The notes beneath the pieces are model-generated. The model saw only the letters and a list, made by a program, of their open reading frames with translations. It was not told the DNA's origin and ran no database searches. This document shows, piece by piece, positions 35,009 through 43,895 of a stretch of DNA of 64,000 nucleotides. The position numbers were made by a program, and so were the translations under genes. Every line of letters starts with the position of its first letter. Position 1 is the stretch's first letter. The stretch is from assembly GCF_019263805.1 (NCBI RefSeq), contig NZ_CP079195.1:1331001-1395000 (forward strand), written 5' to 3'. Source of the DNA: Polaribacter sp. NJDZ03. Its GTDB lineage: Bacteria > Bacteroidota > Bacteroidia > Flavobacteriales > Flavobacteriaceae.

Positions 35009-36700
35009 ATGAAAAAAACAATTTTACTTTTAAGTCTTTCACTTTTAATGATAAACTGTAAAACAGCACCTGAAAAAGAGCATACTACAGGTTTAATCAC
35101 TCAAAAAGCAATGGTTGTTTCTGCAAGAATTGAAGCTTCTAAAATTGGCTCTGATATTCTTAAAAAAGGCGGTAATGCTTTTGATGCAATGGCGGCAACA
35201 GATTTAGCTTTGGCAGTTGCATACCCATTTGCAGGAAACCTTGGTGGTGGTGGTTTTATGGTCTACCGAAAAGCTGATGGAGAAATTGGCGCTTTAGATT
35301 ATAGAGAAAAAGCCCCGTTAGCTTCCAGCAGAGATATGTATTTAGATAATGAAGGTAATGTTGTAAATGAAAAAAGCACTTTAGGTGCGATGGCTGTAGG
35401 AGTTCCAGGAACATTAGCAGGTATTTTTACTGCTCATAAAAAGTTTGGGACAATGCCAATGTCAGAAATTTTAAAGCCTGTTATCGCATTAGCTAAACGA
35501 GGTGTGGTTGTAACTAAAAAGCAAGAAGATAGAATCAAAAATTATCAATCTTTATTTTTAAAAGCAAATAAAGATTCCATTCCTTTTAATAAAAACTGGA
35601 AAGAAAATGACACTATTAAATATCCTGCGTTAGCAGAAACGTTAATCCGTATTCAACAAAATGGATTGGATGAGTTTTACAAAGGGGAAACTGCTCAAAA
35701 AATAGTCGATTTTATTCAAGCCAATGGAGGAATCATCACGTTAGAAGATTTAGCAAAATATGAAGCTAAATGGAGAACTCCAGTTACTTTTACCTATGAT
35801 GATTTAAAAGTTATTTCGATGTCTCCTCCATCTAGCGGTGGTATTGCATTAGCACAAATAATGAAAGCCATTGAGCCTTTTGATGTAGATAAATTTGGAC
35901 ATAACACTACAAAATCTATTCAAGTTATTACAGAAGCAGAAAGACGTGCGTATGCAGATAGAAGCTTCTTTTTAGGAGATCCAGATTTTGTTACCGTACC
36001 ACAACAAAAATTAATTTCTAAAGCATATGCAACAGAAAGAATGTCTGATTTTTCCTTTGAAAAAGCAACAAAATCAGCTGATGTTTCTCATGGACATATA
36101 GAAATTATAGAAAGTGATGAAACTACCCATTATTCAATTGTAGATCAATTTGGAAATGCAGTTTCTGTAACTACAACCTTAAACGGTGCTTATGGATCTA
36201 AATTATATTCACCTGAATTAGGTTTCTTTTTCAATAATGAAATGGACGATTTTAGCAGCAAACCTGGTGTGCCAAATATGTTTGGTTTAATTGGTGCAAA
36301 AGCAAATGAAATTCATCCCGAAAAAAGAATGTTGAGTTCTATGACACCAACTATTGTAGAAAAAAATGGCCAACTTTTTATGGTAGTCGGAACTCCTGGT
36401 GGATCTACCATTATAACGTCTGTTTTACAAACGATCCTAAATGTTCATGAATATAAAATGGGGATGCAAGAAGCCGTAAATGCTGCAAGATTTCACCACC
36501 AATGGTTACCAGATGTAGTTAAAATGGAACCGAACAGTTTTGACAAACAAGTAACCTCAGAATTAAAAGACCTTGGATACACCATTGATGAAACTACTTC
36601 TAGAATTATCGGTAAAGTTTCAGCAATTTTAGTGTTACCCGACGCGACCTTAGAAGGTGGAGCAGACAAACGTGGAGATGACACTGCTGTAGGATTTTAA
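35009..36700 (+). CDS. ggt: Gamma-glutamyltransferase (lipoprotein)
   Basis: 563 residues with a lipoprotein signal ending in MINC (C17), so it is membrane-anchored on the outside. It is made as a proenzyme that cuts itself before the catalytic threonine in TTHYS (residues 372-376; the second Thr, T373, is the expected nucleophile). GSTIITSVLQTILNV and the C-terminal GGADKRGDDTAVGF also match the family. It breaks down glutathione and gamma-glutamyl compounds for amino acid recovery. A heptamer tandem repeat starts four bases after the stop. Confidence 0.94.
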   Translation: MKKTILLLSLSLLMINCKTAPEKEHTTGLITQKAMVVSARIEASKIGSDILKKGGNAFDAMAATDLALAVAYPFAGNLGGGGFMVYRKADGEIGALDYREKAPLASSRDMYLDNEGNVVNEKSTLGAMAVGVPGTLAGIFTAHKKFGTMPMSEILKPVIALAKRGVVVTKKQEDRIKNYQSLFLKANKDSIPFNKNWKENDTIKYPALAETLIRIQQNGLDEFYKGETAQKIVDFIQANGGIITLEDLAKYEAKWRTPVTFTYDDLKVISMSPPSSGGIALAQIMKAIEPFDVDKFGHNTTKSIQVITEAERRAYADRSFFLGDPDFVTVPQQKLISKAYATERMSDFSFEKATKSADVSHGHIEIIESDETTHYSIVDQFGNAVSVTTTLNGAYGSKLYSPELGFFFNNEMDDFSSKPGVPNMFGLIGAKANEIHPEKRMLSSMTPTIVEKNGQLFMVVGTPGGSTIITSVLQTILNVHEYKMGMQEAVNAARFHHQWLPDVVKMEPNSFDKQVTSELKDLGYTIDETTSRIIGKVSAILVLPDATLEGGADKRGDDTAVGF

Positions 36701-36704
36701 TTGA

Positions 36705-36739
36705 CAGTTAGCAGTTAGCAGTTAGCAGTTAGCAGTTAG
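36705..36739. repeat. CAGTTAG x5 heptamer tandem repeat
   Basis: Five perfect copies of CAGTTAG directly after the ggt stop codon. The unit resembles the CAGTATT repeat at 55536-55584 and the looser heptamers in the leu operon. Confidence 0.85.
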
Positions 36740-36807
36740 CAAAAATAAAAATATTGAGACTAAAGAAATTGTCGACAAAATAATAAATCAACAAAACTTT
36801 TAAACGT

Positions 36808-37234
36808 ATGCAAGTACAACCATTTCACTTAGCGATTCCTGTTCAAGACTTAGAAAAATGCAGAACCTTTTACAGAGATATTTTAAATTGTGAAGAAGGC
36901 AGAAGTACAGAACAATGGGTAGATTTTAATTTCTTCGGACATCAATTGGTAATTCACCAAAAAGAGGAATATGTACCAACAGAAGCTGTTACAAACCCTG
37001 TTGATGGTCATGATGTTCCAGTTCCGCATTTTGTTTGGAGTTGTTTTAACTTGGGAAGATTGGCATTCTTTAGCAGAGCGTTTAAAATCTGTTAACACAA
37101 AATTTGAAATTGCTCCTTGTATTCGTTTTCAAGGAAAAGTTGGTGAACAAGCAACCATGTTTTTTAAATACCCAGAAAATAATGCTTTAGAGTTTAAAGC
37201 TTTTCAAGATATGAATCAATTATTTGCTAAATAA
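36808..37234 (+). pseudogene. VOC-family (glyoxalase-like) protein, frameshifted
   Basis: Reading from ATG 36808 gives a VOC domain start (HLAIPVQDLEKCRTFYRDIL, then [14 protein letters not shown] and [10 protein letters not shown]). The frame then shifts, and the rest ([16 protein letters not shown] ... [11 protein letters not shown] ... [10 protein letters not shown]) continues in frame +1 to 37234. The cause is visible: TTTG is present twice in tandem (37030-37033, 37034-37037). Removing one copy restores PHFGVVLTW and a protein of about 141 residues. The product would be a metal-dependent dioxygenase- or glyoxalase-like enzyme of unknown substrate. It is either a real 4-base duplication or a sequence error. 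Confidence 0.85.
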
Positions 37235-37270
37235 AGCAATTAGTAGAAATTCATGATTGCATAAAAATTA

Positions 37271-37316
37271 AAAATCCCAACTACATTTTGAATAATACGT
37301 ATTTGGGATTTTTATT
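37271..37316 (+). terminator. Terminator after the VOC gene
   Basis: AAAATCCCAA (37271-37280) pairs with TTGGGATTTT (37303-37312), with a 22-base loop and a following T-rich tract. Confidence 0.65.
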
Positions 37317-37406
37317 TATAAAAAAGTAGCTATAAAATAGTGTGAAAGTTTAAGAACTTACTTTTTCTATTAATACAGCTACTTCAACAAAACAACACAT
37401 TTAATT

Positions 37407-37937
37407 TTAAGCTTCTTTAAATTCATTTTTGATTTGTTTTATCCAGGATTTTAAACGATCATCGGTTAATTGAGATTCATTATCATGATCTAATGCTAAA
37501 CCATAAAACAGATCTTCGTTGTCTTCAATAATGGCAACAGATTCTGTATAACGATAACCTTCTGTAGGCCAATAACCAACTACTTTACCTCCATTTTCTA
37601 TAATTACTTTAGCAAGTATTCCGATACCGTCTACAAAATATTCTGCATAGCCAATTTGATCTCCCAAACCATAAATAGCTACTGTTTTACCTGTAAAATT
37701 AATTGTTTTAAAATCATCAAAAAAATCTTCCCAATCGCTCTGTAAATCTCCATCATACCAAGTTGACAAACCTATTATGATCGTTTTATATTTATTAAAA
37801 TCACAAATAGAAACATACCCAATTTCAGATAACTCTAAATTTCCATCTTCCCAATATTCTTCAAAATATTTTGTAATTTCATCTGTTACACCAGTATCGG
37901 AACCATAAAACAACCCTATTTTTTCTAATTCTCCCAC
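37407..37937 (-). CDS. fldA: Flavodoxin
   Basis: FMN-binding electron carrier of 176 residues. The phosphate loop is YGSDTGVTDEIT, the flavin-side loops are STWYDGDLQSDW and YGLGDQIGYAEYF, and the C-terminal LDHDNESQLTDDRLKSWIKQ fits long-chain flavodoxins. I place the start at GTG 37937. The frame is open back to another GTG at 37970, but that codon lies inside the inverted repeat and overlaps the proposed -7 box. Flavodoxins are often induced under iron limitation to replace ferredoxin, and the palindrome upstream may be the operator (inference). Confidence 0.9.
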   Translation of the reverse strand: MGELEKIGLFYGSDTGVTDEITKYFEEYWEDGNLELSEIGYVSICDFNKYKTIIIGLSTWYDGDLQSDWEDFFDDFKTINFTGKTVAIYGLGDQIGYAEYFVDGIGILAKVIIENGGKVVGYWPTEGYRYTESVAIIEDNEDLFYGLALDHDNESQLTDDRLKSWIKQIKNEFKEA

Positions 37938-37959
37938 TTTTATCAATTTAAGTACAATG

Positions 37960-38010
37960 CAAAAATACACTTATTTTTATTTATTCTAAATAAAAATAAG
38001 TGTATTTTTG
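37960..38010. promoter_or_regulatory. Perfect 24-bp inverted repeat with divergent -7 boxes
   Basis: 37960-37983 is the exact inverse of 37987-38010, with only TTC between. Each outer end reads TATTTTTG outward, a perfect TAnnTTTG -7 box, one toward flavodoxin and one toward the gene at 38023. Both start codons lie 12-23 bases beyond. The symmetry suggests a shared operator for a dimeric regulator over two divergent promoters, though a repeat element is an alternative. Confidence 0.6.
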
Positions 38011-38022
38011 ACAAAAAATAAA

Positions 38023-38358
38023 ATGTTTTATCTACAAACCATTTATCATAACAATATTGGTGCTACTTATTTTTTTAAAGATAATTTAGACCCTGATTTA
38101 AGTATGAATAAAATTCAGATAATAATAGGAGATATCGCTTTAATATTAGAAGATAATGAGATTTTTTCTTTTTTGGAGGTCATAGAATCGGTGAAAATGG
38201 CTTGTAAATGTGATGATTGTAATGAACTCAAACAAATAACCTGCAATACAAGTTATACAAAACTTATTTTTAAATCAACAAGAAAAAATATAAATGAGTT
38301 AGAAGATCTTATAAAAGGCACTATTTTTGAAATTCAATTAAACTCTTTAATTAATTAA
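38023..38358 (+). CDS. Small cysteine-containing protein, unknown
   Basis: 111 residues from ATG 38023; a TTG at 38008 is within the promoter repeat. The middle carries MACKCDDCNEL and then ITCNTSYTKL, a four-cysteine arrangement that could bind zinc or an Fe-S centre. The remainder is mixed alpha/beta without membrane segments. I do not recognise the family. Sharing a divergent promoter with flavodoxin suggests a role linked to iron or redox state. The next gene starts 9 bases after its stop, so they are probably cotranscribed. Confidence 0.7.
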   Translation: MFYLQTIYHNNIGATYFFKDNLDPDLSMNKIQIIIGDIALILEDNEIFSFLEVIESVKMACKCDDCNELKQITCNTSYTKLIFKSTRKNINELEDLIKGTIFEIQLNSLIN

Positions 38359-38367
38359 AATAAGATA

Positions 38368-39237
38368 ATGCATATATCAGAAACTCATATTGTAGATAAG
38401 TTAGAAAAACCAATTCGTTTTCAAGAATATAGCGTTGGTATTTTTAACACAATCCCCACAAAATCTGGTATTAAAAAAGCTATTAAAAAGGGACTTATTT
38501 TTATTGATGGAAGTTTAGCAACCACATCCAAATACATTTCTGGAGGAGAAAAAATAGAACTATTTGAATCTGAAAACTCATCTACATTTGAAAGGTTAGA
38601 ACTAGATATTAAAGTTTTATTTGAAGACGAAACTTTAGCCATCGTTTACAAACCTGCAGGTATTTTAGTGAGTGGTAATAAGTTTGTGACCATTGCAAAT
38701 GGATTGGCACAAAACCTTAAAAAAAGTACTTTAGCTGATGCTGTAAAACCACAACCAATTCATCGGTTAGATTATCCTACAAGCGGACTCTTATTAGTAG
38801 GTAAAACAAGCACAGCAATTACAGCATTAGGAAAACTATTTAAAGAGAAAAAAGTTCAAAAGACCTATTTTACCGTTACTATTGGTAAAATGAACTCAGA
38901 AGGAACGATAAAACTTCCTATTGATGAAAAGGAATCTGAAACAGATTTTCAAGTTTTACAATCTGTAATTTCAGAACGTTTTGAGTATTTAAACTTGGTG
39001 AAATTATCACCAAAAACAGGAAGAAAACACCAACTTAGAAAACATTTATTTTCTATAGGAAATCCTATTTTAGGTGATAAAGAATACTTTTTAGAAGGTA
39101 AAGTTTTAAACGGAAAAGGCTTGTATTTACATGCAGCAACTTTAAATTTTATGCATCCTTTTACAAAAACACCTATTTCTATATCAAAAGAACTTCCAAA
39201 GAAATTTAAAAAAATATTTAATGAACTATCGTTTTAA
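38368..39237 (+). CDS. RluA-family pseudouridine synthase
   Basis: 289 residues. An S4-like N-terminal region (about 25-75, SGIKKAIKKGLIFIDGSLATT) precedes the catalytic domain, whose key motif is HRLDYPTSG at residues 132-140 with the nucleophilic D135. Later KTGRKHQLRKH matches the family. It isomerises uridine in rRNA or tRNA; the exact target cannot be told from sequence alone. It is probably cotranscribed with the small cysteine protein upstream. Confidence 0.9.
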   Translation: MHISETHIVDKLEKPIRFQEYSVGIFNTIPTKSGIKKAIKKGLIFIDGSLATTSKYISGGEKIELFESENSSTFERLELDIKVLFEDETLAIVYKPAGILVSGNKFVTIANGLAQNLKKSTLADAVKPQPIHRLDYPTSGLLLVGKTSTAITALGKLFKEKKVQKTYFTVTIGKMNSEGTIKLPIDEKESETDFQVLQSVISERFEYLNLVKLSPKTGRKHQLRKHLFSIGNPILGDKEYFLEGKVLNGKGLYLHAATLNFMHPFTKTPISISKELPKKFKKIFNELSF

Positions 39238-39322
39238 AAATCTCATTAACTTTTAATAAAGCCAACACATAGTTTCTTCATTCTAAAAAGATTAATTTAG
39301 CCACTTATTATAAAATCACAAA

Positions 39323-40606
39323 ATGAAGAAGCTTTTTAAATTTCTTGGAATTATTTTATTACTAATAATTGTATCGGCAGGAATCTATTATTTTGCTACA
39401 AACGAACCTCTACCGGAAGGAAAACAAGGTAAAGAAGCCGATGCTTTGGCAAATAAAATGTTAAAAGCATTAAATATTGATGCCTACAAAGACACAGAAA
39501 TACTAGAATGGAGTTTTAGAAATGAACATCATTATAGATGGATTAAAAGATCGAATGTTGTTGTTGTAAAATGGGATGAAAATACCGTTCATTTATTTTT
39601 AAATGAACCGCAAAAAAGCCTTGTGGACGTTAAAGGAATTGAGGTTAAAAATCCTGATCCAAAAATTATAAAACAGGCACAAGACTTTTTTAATAACGAT
39701 TCTTTTTGGTTAGTAGCTCCTTACAAAGTTTTTGATGCAGGAACAGAAAGACGCCTAGTAAAGTATAATGATAAAGATGCCTTATTAATTACGTACACTT
39801 CCGGAGGCTCTACCCCTGGAGATTCTTATCTATGGTTTTTAGATGAAAACTATTTACCAACTTCTTTCAAAATGTGGACTTCAATAATTCCTATTGGTGG
39901 TGTTTCTGCCACTTGGTCTGATTTAAAAGACACCAAAACAGGAATCAAATTACCAACTAAACACAAACTTTCTTTATTTGGTTTAGAAATAGACATGGGA
40001 GAAGTAACATCGGAAAATAGTAAAGCAGATATTCTTGCTAATAATATTTTAAAAGCGATAAAACATAAAGCTTACAAAAACACTCGTTTTATAGAATGGA
40101 GCTTTGGAGGAAAAAGACATTTTAAATGGGACAAAGAAAAACATATTGTAGACGTTTCTTGGGATAGCATTCGTGTACATTTATATCCTAGAAATAAAGA
40201 AAATAGCACCGTTTTTATCAACGAAAATAAACAAGAAATTGCAAATACTAAAATTGTAAAAAAAGCTTGGGATATTTTTAATAATGACTCTTTTTGGTTA
40301 GTTGCTCCTCATAAATTATTTGATAATGGAACTATTAGAACTATTCAAAAAGTAGATGACAAAGATGCTTTATTAGTAAAATATACCACTGGTGGTACAA
40401 CTCCAGGAGACTCTTATCTTTGGTTTGTAGATGAAAACTACATTCCTAAAAGCTATAAAATGTTTGTACCAAGCATGAATATGAACGGGGTTTCTGCTAC
40501 TTGGCAAGATTGGGTTACCACAAAAAGTGGTACATTATTGCCTACAAATCATATTTTTGAAAATGATAGAAATTTAAGTATGGGTGCTGTAAAAGGATAT
40601 AATTAA
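39323..40606 (+). CDS. Membrane-anchored protein with two tandem repeats, unknown
   Basis: 427 residues: an N-terminal membrane anchor (about 5-24) and then two copies of a domain of about 190 residues, 37-228 and 234-424. The copies share nearly identical blocks, for example FNNDSFWLVAP (122-132 and 319-329), GDSYLWF.DENY and GVSATW. I do not recognise the domain; its beta-rich pattern recalls LolA-like or lipoprotein-carrier folds, but that is a guess. The stop overlaps the next start by one base (TAATG), so it is coupled to the AI-2E transporter. Confidence 0.8.
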   Translation: MKKLFKFLGIILLLIIVSAGIYYFATNEPLPEGKQGKEADALANKMLKALNIDAYKDTEILEWSFRNEHHYRWIKRSNVVVVKWDENTVHLFLNEPQKSLVDVKGIEVKNPDPKIIKQAQDFFNNDSFWLVAPYKVFDAGTERRLVKYNDKDALLITYTSGGSTPGDSYLWFLDENYLPTSFKMWTSIIPIGGVSATWSDLKDTKTGIKLPTKHKLSLFGLEIDMGEVTSENSKADILANNILKAIKHKAYKNTRFIEWSFGGKRHFKWDKEKHIVDVSWDSIRVHLYPRNKENSTVFINENKQEIANTKIVKKAWDIFNNDSFWLVAPHKLFDNGTIRTIQKVDDKDALLVKYTTGGTTPGDSYLWFVDENYIPKSYKMFVPSMNMNGVSATWQDWVTTKSGTLLPTNHIFENDRNLSMGAVKGYN

Positions 40607-41688
40607 TGAAATCTAAAATAATTGCCAACGGAATTTTAAGGGCTATAGGAATACTATTAGGAATTTTTCTTCTTGGCTATTTCTTATACACCATTCAATC
40701 TGTAATTATCTATATTATAATTGCAGGTATTTTATCATTGGTTGCAAGACCCATCATTATTTTTCTTAGAACAAAATTAAAGTTTCCTAACACCCTTGCT
40801 GTTGTATTTACCATGATTTTTATGTTAAGCCTATTAACAGGGTTAATTGTAATGTTTATCCCTTTAATTACAGAGCAAGGTCAAAATTTATCTTTGTTAG
40901 AAGTAGATAAATTAGAATCAAATATTCAAGAAATTTTCAATCAAATAACAAGCTATTTTTCTTCTAGAGGAATAGATGTTTTAGGAGAATTAAAAAATCT
41001 AGATTTTATTTCTCAATTTAAAGAAATTCCAGATTTATTAAATGCCGTTTTAGGCGCTGTAGGTTCTATAAGTGTTGGGTTATTTTCTGTTTTATTTATC
41101 TCTTTCTTTTTTATGAAAGATAGTCAATTGCTTAAAAATGGCGTGATGGCAATAGTCCCAGAAGGCAATGAAAGCAGATTCTCTAAATCTTTAGATACCA
41201 TTAATAATTTACTGTCTAGATATTTTATCGGACTAATTTCTCAAATTACAATCCTCTTTATCATATACACAATTATCTTACTAATTTTTGGAATTGATAA
41301 TGCAGTAGTCATTGCTTTTTTATGTGCTTTGTTAAACCTAATTCCGTATGTTGGACCATTAATTGGCGCTGTAATTATGTTTATTTTATCGATGACAAGT
41401 AATATTGGACTCGATTTTCAATCGGAAATTTTACCAACGACCATGTATGTAATGATCGGTTATTTAATAGCGCAATTAATTGATAATTTTGCGAGTCAGC
41501 CAATCATATTTTCTAAGACAACAAAATCTCATCCGTTAGAAATTTTCTTAATAATAATTATTGGAGGCCTCCTTTTTGGTGTTGTAGGTATGATTACTGC
41601 TGTACCTTTATACACTGCGTTAAAAGTAATTTTAAAAGAGTTTTTATCTGATAATAAAATAGTAAAATCATTAACTAAAGACCTCTAA
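40606..41688 (+). CDS. AI-2E family transporter
   Basis: 360 residues, about seven or eight membrane helices, with the family's cytoplasmic middle region (KLESNIQEIFNQITSYF) and the C-terminal block LIPYVGPLIGAVIMFIL. Members move diverse small solutes or sodium outward, and autoinducer-2 export is shown for only a few. It overlaps the upstream duplicated protein by one base and is followed after 6 bases by a methyltransferase gene. Confidence 0.88.
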   Translation: MKSKIIANGILRAIGILLGIFLLGYFLYTIQSVIIYIIIAGILSLVARPIIIFLRTKLKFPNTLAVVFTMIFMLSLLTGLIVMFIPLITEQGQNLSLLEVDKLESNIQEIFNQITSYFSSRGIDVLGELKNLDFISQFKEIPDLLNAVLGAVGSISVGLFSVLFISFFFMKDSQLLKNGVMAIVPEGNESRFSKSLDTINNLLSRYFIGLISQITILFIIYTIILLIFGIDNAVVIAFLCALLNLIPYVGPLIGAVIMFILSMTSNIGLDFQSEILPTTMYVMIGYLIAQLIDNFASQPIIFSKTTKSHPLEIFLIIIIGGLLFGVVGMITAVPLYTALKVILKEFLSDNKIVKSLTKDL

Positions 41689-41694
41689 TTTCTT

Positions 41695-42876
41695 TTGAAT
41701 AAAGCCATTTTAAGTCCAGAAATTCAGCAATTTATTACTGATAATTTAAAATCAAACATTACAAAACTGATTTTAAAAGGAAGTCCATTTAAAAATGTTT
41801 CTGTACAAGAATTAGCCAATCAAATTGTGGCTAAACAAAAATCTGAACACAAACTTAAAAGCTGGTTTTCTACAGAAAATATTTATTATCCGCCTAAAAT
41901 AAGTATAGAACAAACCTCTTCAGAAATTACGGCTGCTTATAAAAGCAAGCTAGTTTCAGGCAATTCAATTATAGACATTACAGGAGGTTTTGGAGTAGAT
42001 TGTTATTATTTTTCAAAACAATTTAAAGAAGTTATTCATTGTGAAATTAATGAAGATCTATCTGAAATTGTAAAACACAATTATCAGAAACTACAAGTAA
42101 AAAATATAACTACATTTTCGGGTGATGGACTTGAATATCTAAAAAATAACAAAGAAAATTTTGATTGTATTTACATAGATCCTTCAAGAAGAAATGATCT
42201 AAAAGGAAAGGTCTTCTTACTAAATGACTGTTTGCCGAATGTACCCGAAAACATCGATTTACTTTTTACAAAAACCAATCAAATACTCATTAAAAATTCA
42301 CCTATTTTAGATATTACAAGCACAATAAATGAATTAAAATTTGTAAAAGAAATTCATATTATTGCGGTGAATAATGAAGTGAAAGAATTATTATTTTTAT
42401 TGGAAAAAGAGTACAGTGATCCAATAAAAATTAAAACCGTAAATATTGGTAAAAAAGAAATACAAACTTTTAACTTTAATTATAAAGAAGCAGTAAATTC
42501 TGAATATTCTGACCCACGCTCCTATTTATACGAACCCAATGCTGCTATTTTAAAATCTGGAGGTTTTCATGAAATTTCACAACAATTAAAGGTTTTTAAA
42601 TTACAACAACATTCTCATTTATATACTTCTGATGAAATCATTGATTTTCCTGGAAGGACATTCAAAATAGAGAATGTTTTAAGTTACGATAAAAAGAAAC
42701 TTAAAAAATTAGTTGTAGAAAATAAAGCAAATATTACCACAAGAAATTTTCCAAAAACGGTAGCTCAAATCAGAAAAGAAACCAAAATTAAAGACGGCGG
42801 AAATTCATACCTATTTTTCACCACACACAATACCAATGATTATATTGTTATTAGCTGTAAGAAGAAAACAGATTAA
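41695..42876 (+). CDS. Class I SAM-dependent methyltransferase with THUMP-like domain
   Basis: 393 residues starting at TTG 41695, 6 bases after the transporter stop. The central Rossmann methyltransferase has motif I IIDITGGFGVDCYYF and IYIDPSRR. A helical N-terminal part and a C-terminal THUMP-like region (from about 280, with FPGRTFKIENVLSYDKKKLK) flank it. I associate this layout with a Bacteroidetes family resembling PG_1098. It probably methylates RNA, but the target is unknown. Two hairpins follow the gene. Confidence 0.82.
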   Translation: MNKAILSPEIQQFITDNLKSNITKLILKGSPFKNVSVQELANQIVAKQKSEHKLKSWFSTENIYYPPKISIEQTSSEITAAYKSKLVSGNSIIDITGGFGVDCYYFSKQFKEVIHCEINEDLSEIVKHNYQKLQVKNITTFSGDGLEYLKNNKENFDCIYIDPSRRNDLKGKVFLLNDCLPNVPENIDLLFTKTNQILIKNSPILDITSTINELKFVKEIHIIAVNNEVKELLFLLEKEYSDPIKIKTVNIGKKEIQTFNFNYKEAVNSEYSDPRSYLYEPNAAILKSGGFHEISQQLKVFKLQQHSHLYTSDEIIDFPGRTFKIENVLSYDKKKLKKLVVENKANITTRNFPKTVAQIRKETKIKDGGNSYLFFTTHNTNDYIVISCKKKTD

Positions 42877-42960
42877 AATCAAACTAAACAACTAAATGTT
42901 AATAAATTAACCTAATTATTTAACATTTTATTAACTTTTTTCATTAAATTTACAAATGCT

Positions 42961-42996
42961 TTAAGTGTTTTTTGATTAGGGGCTTAAAACACTTAA
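42961..42996. other. Hairpin (TTAAGTGTTT/AAACACTTAA)
   Basis: A perfect 10-bp stem (42961-42970 with 42987-42996) just before the terminator at 43000. Together they form a double hairpin between the methyltransferase gene and fdhD. Confidence 0.55.
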
Positions 42997-42999
42997 ATA

Positions 43000-43037
43000 A
43001 AAAGTCTCGAATTCACTTTCGAGACTTTTGTTTTTTT
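43000..43037 (+). terminator. Intrinsic terminator before fdhD
   Basis: AAAAGTCTCGAA (43000-43011) pairs with TTCGAGACTTTT (43018-43029), a 12-bp stem with a 6-base loop followed by GTTTTTTT. Confidence 0.85.
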
Positions 43038-43053
43038 ACACTACTTTTTTCAG

Positions 43054-43061
43054 TAATTTTG
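43054..43061 (+). promoter_or_regulatory. -7 promoter box TAATTTTG before fdhD
   Basis: A perfect TAnnTTTG match, ending 24 bases before the fdhD ATG. A TTG lies at 43028-43030, 23 bases upstream of the box, at the long end of the accepted spacing. Confidence 0.55.
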
Positions 43062-43085
43062 TAAGGAAAGCTTAACTTTCTAAAC

Positions 43086-43895
43086 ATGCAAACAAGCACT
43101 TATCAAGCACTAAAAATTAATCAAAATACACAGACTTCAATTCAGGATGTTTTGGTTGTAGAAGCTGCTTTACAAATTAACATTAATGACGAACCTTATA
43201 CTGTGGTTATGAGAACACCAGATAATGACAAAGCATTAATAAGAGGATTGCTTTTTGCTGAAGATATTTATAAAAGTGACAAAACTTTAATTTTTGAAGT
43301 AATTGAAGAAGACAATGAAATTCCGACTATTGTAAACGTTACTATTTCTAAAGAGCTATTAGGTAAAGGATATTTAAATAAAAGAACATTACTGTCTGTT
43401 TCTTCTTGCGGAATTTGTGGAAAAAAAGAGCTAAAAGATATTAATGTTGAAGGCGAAAAACTAACTCAAACAACTACTTTTTCTAGTGCTGTTTTACATG
43501 AAATGTTTTTAAAAATGAATAGTTTTCAGCATACCTTTAAAAACTCTGGTGGTAGTCATGCAGCAGCACTTTTTAATAAAAATCATGAATTTTTAACCGT
43601 TAAAGAAGATATTGGTAGACATAATGCTGTAGATAAAGTAATTGGCGACTTGTTGATAAAAGACTATTTAAAGCATGCTAAATACTTACTGGTAAGCGGA
43701 CGCGTTTCTTACGAAATTGTTTCGAAAGCATTTATTGCAAAGATACCAATTATAGTAGCAGTTTCTGCCTGTTCTTCTTTAGCCGTAGATTTTGCAAAAG
43801 AATTTGGTATTTGCTTAATAGGTTTTACAAGAGAACAAAAAATGACCATTTATTCTAATCCATCATTTGTTAAAACAACAAAAAGCGATGTCTAA
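43086..43895 (+). CDS. fdhD: Formate dehydrogenase accessory sulfurtransferase FdhD
   Basis: 269 residues. FdhD carries sulfur from a cysteine desulfurase to the molybdenum or tungsten cofactor of formate dehydrogenase-like enzymes. The loop cysteines are C108 and C111 (SSCGICGK), and GGSHAAALF and DIGRHNAVDKVIG are conserved. It overlaps the next gene by 8 bases, so FdhF/YdeP is almost certainly its client. A cysteine desulfurase gene lies about 4.5 kb downstream on the other strand, but no link is implied. Confidence 0.94.
   Translation: MQTSTYQALKINQNTQTSIQDVLVVEAALQININDEPYTVVMRTPDNDKALIRGLLFAEDIYKSDKTLIFEVIEEDNEIPTIVNVTISKELLGKGYLNKRTLLSVSSCGICGKKELKDINVEGEKLTQTTTFSSAVLHEMFLKMNSFQHTFKNSGGSHAAALFNKNHEFLTVKEDIGRHNAVDKVIGDLLIKDYLKHAKYLLVSGRVSYEIVSKAFIAKIPIIVAVSACSSLAVDFAKEFGICLIGFTREQKMTIYSNPSFVKTTKSDV

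Noticed and set aside
36705..36739. CRISPR-like array
   Set aside because: Head-to-tail 7-base units without spacers; no cas genes in the window.
37938..37970. Upstream GTG start for flavodoxin
   Set aside because: The codon lies inside the inverted repeat and would overlap the -7 box; the GTG at 37937 gives the normal flavodoxin length.
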